Source of the DNA: Branchiostoma floridae
Taxonomy: Eukaryota; Chordata; Leptocardii; Amphioxiformes; Branchiostomatidae
Length of the DNA stretch: 64,000 nucleotides
Direction of reading: 5' to 3'
NCBI RefSeq assembly: GCF_000003815.2
Contig: NC_049981.1
Location: 15,865,859-15,929,858, forward strand
A model generated the notes under the pieces. That model was not told the origin of the DNA. It saw only the letters and a program-made list of their open reading frames with translations, and ran no database searches. Below are positions 1 to 13,648 of this stretch, piece by piece (the first letter of the stretch is position 1; each line of letters opens with the position of its first letter). The position numbers and the translations under genes are program-made.

Positions 1-1293
1 CAATGTTGTGATATTCTAGAGTACCACATACATGTTTATAACTTTGTTGTTATAGACATTCAAAAAATAATCATGCATTCTTACATGTTTTTGTAAGCTA
101 GTAATAATTTACTTGATGGACAGTCATTCAATAAGTATAACTAATAATATTTCAATGTGGTTCTTAAACATGAGTGAGATAGATTTGAATTTAAAAAGTC
201 ACTTCATGCACACGTAGCACTGTAGCAGTAACAAGACAATTTTGCCTTCATAGAGAGGTGGACTCTAACAAACAGCCCTTTTACTTGTTAAGTACCTGAC
301 AGTGCTTGGCCAAACCACATAACATCCCTGCATTTCAATATTTCATGAGGAATTTTGACACCTCCCAATGTGCCTGAGCAGCACAGGTTTCTTAATGAGG
401 GTTGACAAGTGTCAAATACCTCACTAGATGGGGTTAGCAGCATATGTATTTGATCAAATAACACTTCTCACTTCTCGCCATCATCATTTAGGCAAGGGGC
501 AACTCAAAGTGTCAGAATCTATAGGCAAAAGGGCTATATCACCAGTCATTTTAGGGTCCCTGGTTGCTTTATTTACGAGCATATCACATATTATTGGCAT
601 TTTTGATCTGACAAACAAAGGAAGCCATTTACAACCGCTTGACACAATGGCACCGTGCCCCGCGTAGCAGACGCTGCGTCTAAACCTACAGCTCGGGTGG
701 GAATTATTGTACGCTGGCGGATCTATCAGGCAGCGTAACGTGATTAACAGGAGCAGCGTCGTTGGTCGAAGGGTCAAGGGTTATCTAAACAGGAGCAAGC
801 TGCCAAGCTGTTTTAAACGGCGGCCCATTCACTAAGGGAACTGACATTCGAGCCAGGCAATATGTGTGAAATGTTAGGATTTCAATAACAATGTCCAGGG
901 CGGTGTACGATGGATGACAGGGCAGTGGAAGTTGATCTCTCACTCTTAAAGGTGGCCCTTTCGGGGTACGTAAAACACACAAATGCCGTCCTAGTAATGA
1001 AAATGTCGGGGGTGTAATATGTGTGAAATGCTAGGGCCTGAACAGAGGTGGCAGAGGGTAAAGTGAGGGTGTCGGAAGGTGGGATTATGTAGTCAAAAGG
1101 AGGGAGAGGAAATGTGTTCCTGAAACTTATGTGCCGTGTGACGTCTTGATGGGAACTATAACATACAAAACTCTTGTTGAAGGGTATTGGTCAATAAATG
1201 GTGGAAAGTTTACATGAAAAGGCAGAATTTGCAGTATTGTATGATGTTTTAAGAAACTCCCTGAGTGCTGAAAGAAAAAAAAGAAAGCAGGGT

Positions 1294-1635
1294 GAATGTA
1301 CTTTAGCACCAGGGACAGCAGTGTCAGTGTGAATGGCATTCAGTACCAGGGACAGCAATGTCAGTGTGAATGTACTTCAGCACCAGGGACAGAAGTGTCA
1401 GTGTGATTGTACTTCAGTAGCAGGGACAGCAGTGTCAGTGTGAATGTTGTTCAGCACCAGGGACAGCAGTGTCAGTTTGAAAGTCATTCAGTGCAAGGGA
1501 CAGCAGTGTCAGTATAAATGTCATTCAGTACCAGGGACAGCTGTGTGAGTGTGAATATCATTCAGCACCAGGGACAACAGTGTCAGTTTGAAAGTCATTC
1601 AGTACCAGGGACAGCAGTGTCAGTTTGAATTTACA
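1294..1635. repeat. 37-bp minisatellite, about nine copies
   Basis: A tandem array with a 37-bp period. The core 'CCAGGGACAGCAGTGTCAGT' recurs with units beginning near 1305, 1342, 1379, 1416, 1453, 1490, 1527, 1564 and 1601. Units differ by a few substitutions (CAGTACC versus CAGCACC; GTGTGAAT versus TTTGAAAG). There is no coding potential. Copy number is read directly from the regular spacing. Confidence 0.95.
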
Positions 1636-4600
1636 TATTACTTCAGAAAATCACTCTTTCATATTCTACTGGTTTACATTCAAAGGGTTGAAGACCTTTT
1701 ACTGACAACCAGAGTATATAAAAAAACTCAATAGAATAGTTTGCAGAGGAATTACAATATTGACAGATGAATTGGATCCTTGATTACAGCTAACCACATT
1801 GATCTTCTTCTATCATTACAGACAATGATTTATAAATCACAAAACATGTGCACTGAATTATGTCCAGACAGCTCTGTACAGGCATGTCATTCTGCTAATG
1901 TTTGATGGATTCATCACTTCTAATTGCTGCAATAATGTTTTCATGAAAGGACTCCAAACAAATGTAGAATGGTGTCAGCAGTTTTGATTTTACGATTTTG
2001 CATCCCAAAGATGCTGAACGGTGAAAAAATATCCACAAGACCCTTCCTGTTGTGAAACTCTATGGTATGATAGAACATGAATGATGAGCTCAACATACAC
2101 AATAATACAAATTATAGGAATTTAGATCAGTTTAAAAAAGTTGTGAAATATCCTTTCCAAAGAATGAAACTTGAAAAAAAAAACAGACAAAATAAAAGTT
2201 GGCACTGAGCAAAAAAAGAATGACACTGTGCCTCCCTAGCCTTTCAAAAGAAGAAGACTATTGAAAAGTTATATTGAAATGTTCTCCCTGCTGCCTAACC
2301 CTGTAAGCATTAAATAATGCCTTAAGCCTACTTAAGAGGGAATGCAGTTGCTCAGACAATTTTTTCACGCACCAATATTTTTCATAACAATTCTACATAC
2401 TTTTATTAGCAATTTTTTAGACCTCCCACATGCACATAGCTTTATACCTGTAGAGCCCTTAGTGTCAGGTGGATTGCTCTGCTATGGACAGAGAAGTGAC
2501 CTTCCATCCAACCTTCTATCAGAACAACATTTTCTGCTTGGTTACCTAATCAAACTGACATCTTGGGCTTAAGAAGTGAGGCGAATATGACCCGTGCTGC
2601 TAAAGCCATCAGCATTGATTAAAACGGCGTGGGGCGGCGTGAACAGCTTGTGTGTTTAGACTTGGGTGCGAAAAGCTGAGCTCTGATCGAATCTTGCTGT
2701 CGTGGTTTGGTGGGTGCTTCTAATGCTCGCTTAATCCCAAATCACACAGATTGGGCAGGCCACACCCAATCAAAAATTTGTTTTTGGTTCTACAATTTTT
2801 TGCAAAATAAAAAATTGACCAACAACATGTTAGACTCAGGTAACTGTTCTCATCAGTGAATCTTTAACTTCTTTTACTGTAAAAGTTACTAACATTGAAG
2901 AGGTTCTATCAACCTTTTTCACTGGTTTAGATGCTTTCCTTCCATGCAAAAATTTAATCTTCTATGCATGCATCTGTGTGTCTTGGCCATTTTGGAATTT
3001 GAAGTCAAACATATACAGTCTTCAAGTTGTCAAAGTTTTGGGTACTTCACATCTTCTATAGCTGTATTCATGAGCAGTTGCAAAAATCAAGTAAAGACAC
3101 AGAGGAACACCCCGTAACGTGCTAACTGCTTGTCAGTTGATTAAGACACTGCCTCAATCTCCCCCCAGTGTGTACTTTGTGCTGAGTAGTCATTGTCTAC
3201 CGGAAAAATCCTCAGCCCCATCCCATTGTGTCCAGATCGATCGTCCGTTTCACCTGTGTATTGTTGTGTCGTTCGAAATAATTGAGAAAAAGATGTTAAC
3301 GGTATCTCTCCATCTGCAGTGAATGTGCGAAGCCATCTGAATTATTACCTGGGCGCAGAAAGATAGCGTGCTCGGTCCCTGTGGAGGACTTAGCAAAACT
3401 TTTGTCCGAAACTTTTCATCACGGCAGAGTGCTATCGGAGTGAGTTCCATAATGTGGGTGTAGATTGGACAAGGTTGATGCCGTTATCGATTGCCAATGC
3501 GTCTCTTTCGGAGCGTAACTTCGCATAATCAGTTATGACAAAATGTTTCCTTCTCCCCGGTGACCTTCGCCGACCTTGAGGATCCTCGTGTAATTGGGAA
3601 GACCGTGGCGCTCACATCTACTACTTGACCTACGAAGGTTGTAAAGTGACACCCAAAACTTTTCTTCCCAGTGTTGTTCATTCCGTCTGTCAGAATGAGT
3701 ATCCGGGGATTGACCTCCGAACCCCTCAAGCCGAACAAATTAAAATTTATGGCCGTCATACCATATCTCCGACTCCTGTCTTCATTTGTCAAGCGGATGA
3801 TACAGTATAGGAAGTGACAAGGCAAAATATGAGCGGCTCGTTGCGCATGCAGTTTTCATTTTAGCGCTCTGGACAGTGGCATGAATTACGACATGCTCCC
3901 AAGCCATGCCGGCTGTTCAAACATGATGGTCAGTCTGGCAATCTACGTATGATCGTGTTGGCCGCGATACAGCCCCCCATCGTAATGGACAGGACACGTA
4001 AGACAGATTGAAGACTTCGAGGAGAAATTAATATGAGGAAGGCTTTCTTGTTACAGGGCACTTCTTGGTCGCAAGGGTTATTGAATAGACTGAAGTGTTA
4101 AGCTCGGCGCTTAATGGACAGTCCATAAATATTTCAGCAGTTCGTTCGCTCCTAATGAAAGGAACTGCCTCGCAATGAAATTGTACTCATTTAACCGCCG
4201 GCGAGAGAATATGTCGCTTTCTGCCCAAGGCAAAATGTGGAAAAAGTTTGTGTTCTACTTTAGACATGTCAAAGAGCAGACGTGTACAACACTTTGGACC
4301 TTATGCCCAGGAGTCTAATATAAACATGTTGCAGGTAATGTCATCTGACCTTTTGTCACTTGAAACCTGTCCACTCTCTCCCTCCCCAACTGACCGGCCT
4401 CCCACCACCAGATGGACACTGTGTGCACAGACTGGGATGGGGAGTTCATTGTGCAGTGTCCAGAATAATGTACCTGAATGTTTCCAGCTTCCAAATTTGC
4501 CTGGTGCAATGACTGATATCATAAATTGACCTTATGGCCCATAAAACCACCTCTTTATTCCCCCATAGTCCTTTACAGGGTGGACATTAAAAAGCCACCT

Positions 4601-5218
4601 CTCGTTGGCGTTTCAGCTCAGACCAAAATGCAACTTATGTCTACGTCGTACGGCGTAGTTTTGTCCCGTGTTCGAAGGCGGACGTTTTCGATTACGTATT
4701 CAGGACGACTGCAAGGGGCAGCACTGGTCAGCTTGGGCTATTTTAGATATTAATGCATATTCTGCCATATTATCCCTCTCAGTATTGCGCCCTTGGGATC
4801 GGAGTGATGGATGACCATCTCCTCTGTTAAGAATAGAGTTTAGGTATTACAGATGGGGATCGACGCACGATTGCGGCAACGCCGCATTCCGGGCACGTCC
4901 GATCCTCGCAGCGCTCGCCACGAAAGAAGACGGCCTGGAAAGAACCTTCTACTTTTGTACCCGGTCATCCTTTGCAAGTTGTTATTGCAAAATGAAACTT
5001 TATATACCCTTGAGTTGCAAGCTGTTGATTTAAAAGAGTTTTTTCACAGTCACTGTGGTCTCTATCTTACAGCAGAATACGACATAATTATAAGCATCAC
5101 AGATGAAGAGAGGGTACTTCCTTTTCCTGTCCTTTGTTGTTGTACATGCAGAATGAAGCTTTATAAACCAAAAACATGTTCTGTAAGCTTTAGTTTTTAC
5201 AGCAATTTACTTATGACT

Positions 5219-5316
5219 GATCTTCTTACATATGATTCCATTGTGCTTTATTGCATCAAAGCTTTTTGTCTATTGTGATCTTCTTACATATGACTATGAT
5301 GCCATTGTGCATTAGT
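5219..5316. repeat. short tandem duplication, 58-bp period
   Basis: The 17-mer starting GATCTTCTTACATATGA occurs at 5219 and 5277, and both are followed by a diverged CCATTGTGC block. It is a local duplication with no coding signal. Confidence 0.7.
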
Positions 5317-7815
5317 GGTTAGAAAGAATCTCAACCTTTCATGCACTGTCCTCCATTTGTGTTCTTGGCGCAGAATCAATCTTCGTAAAGTTAACTAAAA
5401 TTTTTCAGAAAGCAGCTCATTAGAGATTTTTTCACATAAAATTCTCCCTCTTTAATCTGAATGACACCATTAAAAGATGTCACACTTTTGTGATGTGCCT
5501 CCAATGCAGTCAATGTAAGTCTGATAACAGAGCATTACCTCACCCGCCGAAGGCAAGCAAGGAACACAACCAACCAAGAAGTGGGCGCTATATCTCCATG
5601 CCATCTTCCCATGTTACCTCTATTACTGTAAATAGCAGATTGTGCATATAGTGAGGAAGAGATATTAAAGTTAGGGCAATAATATGGTGTTCAAAACACA
5701 TTTAGTGTAGACGGGCTGTCTGCCTACGGTAGAGGGAGACTGATAAGAACAAAATCTGTCTGTTTTGGCCAGACATATGGCTGTTGTGGGATAGGTCCTA
5801 AGTTGGATATGATGAGGTTATATGGCATGAAGAGATGTATGCCACCCACTCTCTTTGTTGTGCATTTTTTGGCAGCCTAGCCATTAAATCACGGCACGGA
5901 TTGCTGTCAGGGTCCGAGAAAACTTTGGCGACGGCTTGGGAAATATTTCGTCCCCTCATTTGTTGATATAATAAAAAGCTGACGTGGGATCAATACCTCA
6001 TATAGGCAAAACAATATGATGCCCAGATTAGTTTTGGTAATTTGCGGCGGTCACGTTTGAAGTGTTTGGGTTCCGAGTCCAAATTTCAATTAAACGAACA
6101 GGTGTCACGGTGTACGCGATACGCTGCTCGGAATGGCAGGTGCCGCTCGTCCATCACTTCACGTTCGAGTCCCAGGCACGCGACAAATCATGGCAACTTT
6201 GGCCAATCGGTGACAGCTCGGTTCCAAAGGTTGAAATAGAGACATTCCTATTGTGAAAAAAATTGCAACATTCAGCACTTTTCTTTTCATGTTTGACTGA
6301 TGTATTTGCCCATTTTTTTAGTTGTTTGACAGACTTTTGATGATTTTTGCACAATCATGTGGTTGGTCCTATAAAAAATCTTTGATTGAACTTGATACAG
6401 TGTTTTATACAAAAACCACATCCTACAACGTTGGAGGCACAGAAAAGTGTGAGAAATCTGTTAACTTGAAAATATTTTTTTAAATCCTGCGTCCATGGAA
6501 TTCAGGAGGATTTTACTCAAAAAGATTACCAGCTAGTTATTACTAAATACTTTTTAGGACAGTCAAATTGGCCACAACATATCACCATCATAGTACCAAA
6601 ATATCTTAAAACTTAGATTAAGACACAATTATGTATGCTAAGTTACATAAATGAATAGGTTATGGGTTATAAAGAGTTGATGCACACTATGCTTTAAGTT
6701 TGAGGAATTGTTTTAAGACCTATTTTGCATGTCGATAATCCAGTCCAAAATCTCAATATGGACTCTGTATGTCCGAAGACTAAGCACTGAATATCTAACA
6801 AAGGCTTTTTATTTTTTACTGATAGGCTAGTTGAATTATGCAACAGATTTGCCAATATAACCACAAAGAATTTCATGAAATAGTCACAGAGTATTTGCCT
6901 TTCTATTCTAGATCAACTCTGGGTAAATTAGGATGAATTGAGACCACTTTCCAGCAGTGAAATAGCCAGTTGTTTAAAACTGTCCATGCAGTGGGATCCA
7001 AATGGCTATAAAGTCTGTGGAATGTTGTGCTATAACGTACGGTGGGTCATTTCGTAATCGACAGAAGATGACCAAAGCAATCCAATGAACTTACAATATT
7101 GGCGGCATTGCTTGACCGATCACTTAATCTATGCTAAAATGACTGCCGCTTTTGTAGCTACATACATAACAACTAATTAGAGCAGGATGGCTTGGAAGAT
7201 CTTTATTGCTACAGAGAAATAGGCTGACAAAGACGTTGTTCGCCATGGATGTGTTTATTGGCAGCATGAATCAAGGACGAAGCCTCCAATTTAGCTAAAA
7301 CAAGATTAATTACCATGAATGGCTGTTTAGGGAGAGATAAAACATCAGATGTGGGAATCTTATTCTTCAGGAAGAGTTAGGCAGCATTTTTTGGTGTAGA
7401 ACTCAGTTTAAAAACGACAAAAAAGGATTGTAAACAAAGGAATTTCAACACTTTTTTTGACAGCTTTGACTTCATAAGATGTTGATGTACCATGATTTTA
7501 TTTGTATTATTTGCAAGTCATTGCCAAAGAATTGTACAAAAGATACTGATATTGATTGATCTATCAACTATTCACAAAGACTGAATCAAGCCAGGACTAT
7601 ACCATGGAACAGGCAATTTGTTCTGACTGACACCTACGCTTACTACAAATGATGCCGATTTGTAACAGTTCATCTTTGATATGAGCTTTACTTGTGAATT
7701 ACTTTTAAAATTTGGTAAATTCCTCATTACGTTTTAACCCAGCCCTTAACATTTAAGCTTAAGACATTGCCTTTAGTTCTTACATGATTTACCATGCAGT
7801 TGAATTCTCAACATG

Positions 7816-8703
7816 TAACATCTACTATCATAATACCGGTACGTTTACGACGATTTCTCTAGCCATACTGATTTGACAAATTGTCAACGCATCATTTTCT
7901 CCAGTTACATGTTGCTGTTATAGGTTACCCTTGCCACTTCTTCTGTGTAACTTTTCTGCCACTCTTGTCCTGCTAAAAGCGTAATATCTGTAATTGTAAC
8001 ACGCCGCGGAATTACACGGCGAACGGGCGCGTGGTTGGGAGGGGGTACAAAATACCGGTAGGAAGAAACACGGCACAATTAACTGCCGCTATGTACATTT
8101 ATACATCCTCTGATGTTCCTTCCTTTTCTGTCAGTAAATGCATAAAACATAAACCTGCATGAGCATACAAAATTTCATGAGAAAACGGACGTATACTGTC
8201 AAGAATTTTCATTTAACTTCTGTCCGTCACAACCGCTATGACGTAACACTTCACTGCTAGCGTAGATATAAAAATGGCGGGAAAATGGCTGCGTACGTTC
8301 AATTTTGCCCATTCAGTCGTAGATCCTGGCTATTATGCAACGGTTCTTCATACTTTTACATGAGTTGTAGGTCACCAACAGAAATTCAAGATTGTTGTTG
8401 AATCATGTTCGTCTTGTGCCGTGAGCATGTGTAATTATGATCTATAAATTTGGCAATGAATGTGACAGTGTGTTCGTCCCACGACGAGCTGCCTACCCCG
8501 AAAAAGATACTGAAAACTTTTGGACTTGTTGTCTTCGAATGCATTGTTATCAATGCTTTGTAAATGATGTATTGGACACCTAGATGTCTGAAGTGTGCAC
8601 AGCTCAGAAATAACTATTGTTGCATGTGTAGATCTCTTTAAGTTCCAGTATTTTTAATCTACCGGTATAAGTCTTACTACCGGTATTATGCCAATGCATG
8701 TTA
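7816..8703 (+). mobile_element. ~890-bp TIR element, copy 1
   Basis: Non-autonomous DNA transposon with imperfect 26-bp terminal inverted repeats. The left end begins TAACAT and carries CATAATACCGGTA; the right end is its inverse, with TACCGGTATTATG and a terminal CATGTTA. About 19 of 26 positions match. The same element lies inverted at 14694-15588, and near-identity of the two copies stops close to these ends, which supports the boundaries. There is no convincing ORF. No clear target-site duplication was found, so the superfamily is left open. Confidence 0.75.
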
Positions 8704-8766
8704 TAATGTAGAATCAACTAAAAGGACTTTGATTCTGCCTGATCTTAATCTCAGCCCAGACAAAAT

Positions 8767-9848
8767 AACAGGGACCGCCCTAAAATGCTACGCTTTTTTA
8801 CGCGCTCGAACTCACGGAGCTCCATCACTAAGTTGCCAAAGAGTGGGCAAGTTTTGATCAATGAATTTTTAACACATTCACCTAAAGACCATACTTGGAT
8901 AAGGAATGCATTCATACCGTTCGTGAACCCTTCAACCTCCGCGTTACAACTGGCAAACGCTGAGGACGTTATCGTGAATATAAATTCCGATTTTGAGCTG
9001 CGTTAGACAGTGCGCCCTTACTTGTCATGCTTTTGTAATTTGCTCTCTTTGGAAGCTGGTGACCAATTTAGATAAACATAAATAAAAATTCAAATTTCAT
9101 GATATATTTAGCTTTCTTTTGACAGTAGAATTGTGATTGTGTGTGCTTCTTGTCTCCCGCAAGTAGGGCTGAATCTATCACAATCCAGGTCGTGTTTTAA
9201 TGGGAAATGGGCAAAATGCACTGAATGCGGCGGCCCGACTAACAAAATCATTACGAAAAACGTCAATGCCAAAATCACAAAAAAACTTGGTGTACGTATT
9301 GGGAAACATATTCGACATCACTCTGTGAAGTTTCATTTTTATAGACGCTGCGAATGATTTGTTAGAGTAACAAATCTTTGGGGCGTTCGCTAGTCTGCCA
9401 CCTTTGGGGCCACACTCCCTGGGGAAAACAACGGCGGTGATGCTTACGTTGTTTTTTATATGGCCGGTCTTCTACACAACAAACAATTGAAGACCCATAT
9501 TTGTAGTGTTTTTGTGAAGCTTTATTTCTTATGTGTATGACAGCTGTGTGGCTGTTTTGTACAGGTTGTATATTTAGGGACACGAGCCACCAAAACCTAG
9601 TAACAGGTGACCACAGTGATTTGGTGCTACCAACATTATTGTGAAAAGTCTGTCTTCAAAAATAAAAGGGAAGTGAATATGTGTAAGTATTTCTTAATGG
9701 AAAAAACAGCTGTTTGTTTGGACTTGGTTTATTTACCTTTCTAATCATCATAGTCAGTGGCAACAAACACAACATACTTATGCATCATAAGATAAGCAAA
9801 AAATCGGTGGCATCTTAGTTCAGGACGCATCTTAGGGCGGCCCCCGTT
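8767..9848. mobile_element. decayed hAT-like DNA transposon with ~21-bp TIRs
   Basis: Bounded by inverted repeats AACAGGGACCGCCCTAAAAT at the left and the inverse of AACGGGGGCCGCCCTAAGAT at the right, with a few mismatches. The CAGGG-type end is typical of hAT elements. An open frame near the left end (8785-9006) has a W-I-R-N-x-F motif followed by an acidic segment and S-D-F-E-L, which resembles the extreme C-terminus of SCAND3/ZBED5-type hAT transposases. Flanking bases do not give a clean 8-bp duplication, so the assignment is tentative. Confidence 0.5.
8785..9006 (+). pseudogene. possible hAT transposase C-terminal fragment
   Basis: A 73-residue open frame lying inside the TIR element. 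Residues 37-43 read HTWIRNAF, and the last 12 residues contain DVIVNINSDFEL. The spacing and residue types recall the W-(V/I)-x-N-P-F ... L-I-x-L-S-x-D-x-x-L end of domesticated hAT transposases (SCAND3/ZBED family). There is no upstream catalytic region, so at best this is a remnant. It could also be chance similarity. Confidence 0.3.
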
Positions 9849-12800
9849 ATATATGCCTTGTTTGATTCTGTTTGGTTTTAGTTGTGCAAAGGACCGCCAC
9901 TTTATTGTATGTTTCTAATTGACATAACTGTAGTCTTCAATCTGGAGAATACAGATGTCAAGCATAGAAATGATTATATGATATTTTTTTTCAGTTTCAG
10001 AGAATTTTCATGAGCTGGGCAAAATCTTTGCAGATTTGTCCTTAAATAAGAGTCTGGTTTAGAACTTAATGTTGCTTACCTACTACAATGTTTTTCCCTG
10101 TTTCATAACCCTGCAAAGGGAGAAAGAATACTAAGAATGTGTTAAAACTTCTCCCTAATACTTAATCCTTTAACCATCACAAATCTGGTGACAAATAGGC
10201 CACCTCAGTTGGCAGAAAGTTAATCACATTCTTAAGTTGCGTGGTTCGATGTAATGATGCTTACTTTGATTTCAGTGGCAAATTTAATCCACGTTCACGC
10301 CTGCACCAAGTGTCAAGTGGAATCCATGCTAAGGATTCCCCCGTAATCGGATCCGAGTCTCGGAGTACTGTCCAGTTCGCAGGTATTAGGGTGCGATCAA
10401 TTAATGTGGCGTGTTCATGTGTTGCTAAAAGTTTCCGACCCTAATGCTATTGATCCCTGCAGTTCTCCTATGTTAATTGCATTGATTTCTAGCGGGACCC
10501 TTGTTCCAGACATGTGTTCTAATTACCAATTAATTTGTTAACTCCATCTTACATGGAGGAGGTATTTTGTTGAGTGCATTTTTCATTAAGATGGAAAGAT
10601 GCTTCATAGATGTCAGGTTTCTTGACTATCTTACACTCAGTCTGGTAAAAAAAAATTAACATCCTTTTGTAGGAAAGAAGTCTGAGCTGTCTGTAAATGC
10701 CATGTTTTAGTTCTCAGATGTGTTTTTTAAGGAAAACCGCATGCTCTTACTAAAGAGCTATACAAAGTTAGAATTTTATGATAGAAACACAGGCAATTGG
10801 ATGAGGTGTGATATAGCTCAGATAAGATGAACTAATGAGCATACTAAATCATATCTGCGCTAACTATTAATCCCTAACTAGTCTTTATAGCTAAGACCCA
10901 AGGAAAATAAAACTGCCTAACTGGGATCAGACTGACGGTAACAAATGTGCAAAATTACTTCATTGCAGCATCCATGTCATATATGCGCTTACATATGATA
11001 CCCAACAGAGTTGTAAAACATTTGATAGTGTTTTAGACACTCCTGCTGAGATGATGGTTTCCATAACTGCAAAGCAGAATTGCATAAAAAGTCCTTCAAT
11101 GTAGGTCCCAGTATAGTAATAACATTAGTCATTTCAAATACTTTTTCCTTGGCTTAACTGATTGGGTTGAGTGTTTGCACATCAAAAAGAGGTACAAGAG
11201 TCCAACTTCCTGTGTATAGCAACTACTTGAAGACAAAACTGATTACAATGAACAGATGGTTGACAATACATGTATATAAAGTCAAAGCTGGTCAACATAT
11301 ACCATAGCCAGTGAAAGGAACCACAATGTCCAGGTGGTCCTTATACGGAGGTGCAGGTCACTGGAACAGACTTGACTGTAATTGGCTGATGTACATGTAG
11401 CTGTTGGTACTGAATAAAAACACTATCTTTTTGTTCTTTATAACCTCTCTAAAGTGTCCAAACTTTTTTAGATAGAATTTCACAATCATATTTGATGCTG
11501 CATTTTGCAGAGACTTAACTTTTGCCTTACCACATCATATAAGACATTTTGTTTTCATAACATCATTAACAAATGAACAGAAAAATAACTAAAAATAAAA
11601 TCACAGTACATTTTTTTCAAAGAATCACAGTGTGTGCCTCAATCAATTCTCCATACCAAAGCTACATTGTATAACCCTCTTACATGTCATAGACAGATGC
11701 CCAGCCATCTAGTGCCACTGTGTAATATCCATAGTCAATGATACCCATATTCAATGCAAAATACCAGGTCTCCCCCCACCATATAATAAGACCCATGACA
11801 AATTGCTGTCTTGGCCTTATGATCTCATGGACAGATAAAGTTGACCTCTGCCCTCGATGTCATTACTTACATGTTATTCTTTTGATTCCACTGGTCGATG
11901 TCTACACCCCTTTTTTATAAATCCGTACGATTGTCATTAACTTTCATCCGCAAGTTTCCCTCTCGTCCGACAAGGCGTAATAGTAGGTGTTGGTTTGGAA
12001 GGAAAAGGGGTAGCCAATTTGAGCCATCTGTTAGCCCTGCGATGTCACGGCCCGTAAAATTGAAGTATTTTGTTTGAAAAGCCGGGGCAAAGGTCGCCAC
12101 CCATCAACTTCGTTAGTTGACCGGGTAGAAAGGAGTAATTAAAGGTTAGGAGCAGCTCGGCAGGAGGGAGGGGGGAGGGCAAGCCGGGGGGATAATTTTC
12201 GAAAAACAACAGCGGCTTTTAGTTGGTTCCTTCCCGCCGAGATTGATAGGCCGGGGTTATTACATCTAGAACACGATGGTCACTGGATTCAAGCAATCCC
12301 CGAGGTCCCGGAGGTCGCAGCGAAGGTCACTCCATGCCGAGAAACCTTTTATAAGGAGATCAGGGCAGGAATTACTTTGGGTAACGAAGTTATGACTTTA
12401 TAAAATTCACCGGGCAATCGGAGTGACCGCTGGGGTGAGCAAATGGGTGCCCCTATTTGGGTACTGGGCAGTCAGGGTAACAATTGTAGTGGACCAGTAT
12501 TACATGTAATTGGAGTCTGACCTGCCCCCCTCCCACTGTCTGGGACCAGGATGTTTTTCTTCCCGTCTGTATGAAGTTGCTATTGTTTTTTATTGTTGTT
12601 TTATTTTTGCTTTTGTATTGATAGAAATTTAACTTCTAGTATTCCAAAAATCAAGAATATCGTTTTTTGTCAATTTACATGTAACGTTGGTGTCAAATTA
12701 TATTGCATCAAAACCATTAACTTAATTCTACGGTCTGCATAATGCATTGTTGTCATATGAAAGCTATTTCAAATAATTGCTTAAAACAGGTTATCGTCGT

Positions 12801-13648
12801 TCGTTAAGCATCATTTGTCAACAGGTTATTGTCATTCATGACATGAAAATGCAAAGAAAACGAGAATTCTAAACCGACACATTTTGTTCTGAGTTGACAT
12901 ACATGGTGCTGAAATGCCATCCAATGGGGAACCGAAGACTTGGAAAACTATTCTTACCAACCTTTTTGCTTCTTGCTCCTAACTATACCTACCTCAATCC
13001 TTTCATATTCATTAATAACTTCTAACACCACATATCAATTTTCCAAAGCAAAATCAAAAAGAAATTGAAAAAAAAGAGATACTGCTTGTATTTGTAGGGA
13101 AAAGGTAATGACATAATATTTCCAATAATTGTTGTTAGTTGATTACCGTATCATAAATATTTGAAATAAGAATTTGCTACCTACATTGAAAATTTGAAAA
13201 TTGTAACTTTTGGACCATTCTGATGAAAGTTTGTTCTACACACACTTGTTTGAGACTCAGAAGACATTATATAACAGGTAACTTGGGGAATTGGCATTTT
13301 TTTTAGTATCCCCTTGTACAGATGTATTGGTTAGTACATCCTTTTCTTAAGGTTAACAAGAAAGAGCAAGCTGGGAAGTTGTTTTGTTTTTGTTACAGCT
13401 TAATTAAGATCAGATCTTCGTCCCGACGGAAACTATTAGCGAAATTGAGGGCAGAGGGCAGATTTTTTACCGGTCAGTTAGACTTAAGGCCAGAGAGAGC
13501 ACAAAGTCATTGATTGTAAGTAGAAATGGTCTCCTTGTCTCCTGTAACTTGTAGAACTATCAACTAACTCCTGAAAACAGTTTTGGCAATTTTGTGGAAT
13601 TCAGTGTATTTAACTACAGCGTACTAACAATCTATAGGTCCCTTGGTG
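9849..13648. other. non-coding stretch
   Basis: No exon recognised. Short open frames lack family motifs. A CpG-richer patch lies at about 12.1-12.5 kb, without an associated start exon. A segment at 13397-13512 has a good acceptor (pyrimidine tract then CAG) and a GTAAGT donor, but all three frames contain stops. It could only be an untranslated exon. Confidence 0.4.
11321..11380. repeat. fragment of CAGTCAAACCTG-type element
   Basis: Contains 'CAGGTGGTCC' and ends in CAGACTTGACTGTA, matching the 3' end of the element at 28236-29070 (GGCCAGGTGGCC ... CAGGTTTGACTGTA). It is a truncated interspersed copy. Confidence 0.55.

Larger units (their letters stand above)
1..7815. other. gene-poor stretch, no supported gene
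   Basis: No reading frame here looks like a real exon. The longest open frame (4853-5278, + strand, 141 codons) has no recognisable domain and ends in a low-complexity, T-rich stretch. About 2.6-4.8 kb is richer in G+C and CpG than its surroundings and could be a regulatory region, but no start exon was seen in it. Repeats inside this span are listed separately. A GGCCACACC motif at about 2758 resembles the ends of the Harbinger-like MITEs further along but has no visible partner. Confidence 0.5.

Noticed and set aside
4853-5278. 141-codon open frame on the + strand
   Set aside because: No domain, signal peptide or splice support; composition turns T-rich and low-complexity. Judged chance.
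6095-6180. tRNA-like stretch with CGTTCGAGTCCC
   Set aside because: B-box resemblance only; no paired acceptor stem or anticodon arm could be folded.
13397-13512. Apparent exon with strong acceptor and GTAAGT donor
   Set aside because: Every frame has an internal or terminal stop before the donor, so it cannot be an internal coding exon; kept only as a possible untranslated exon.
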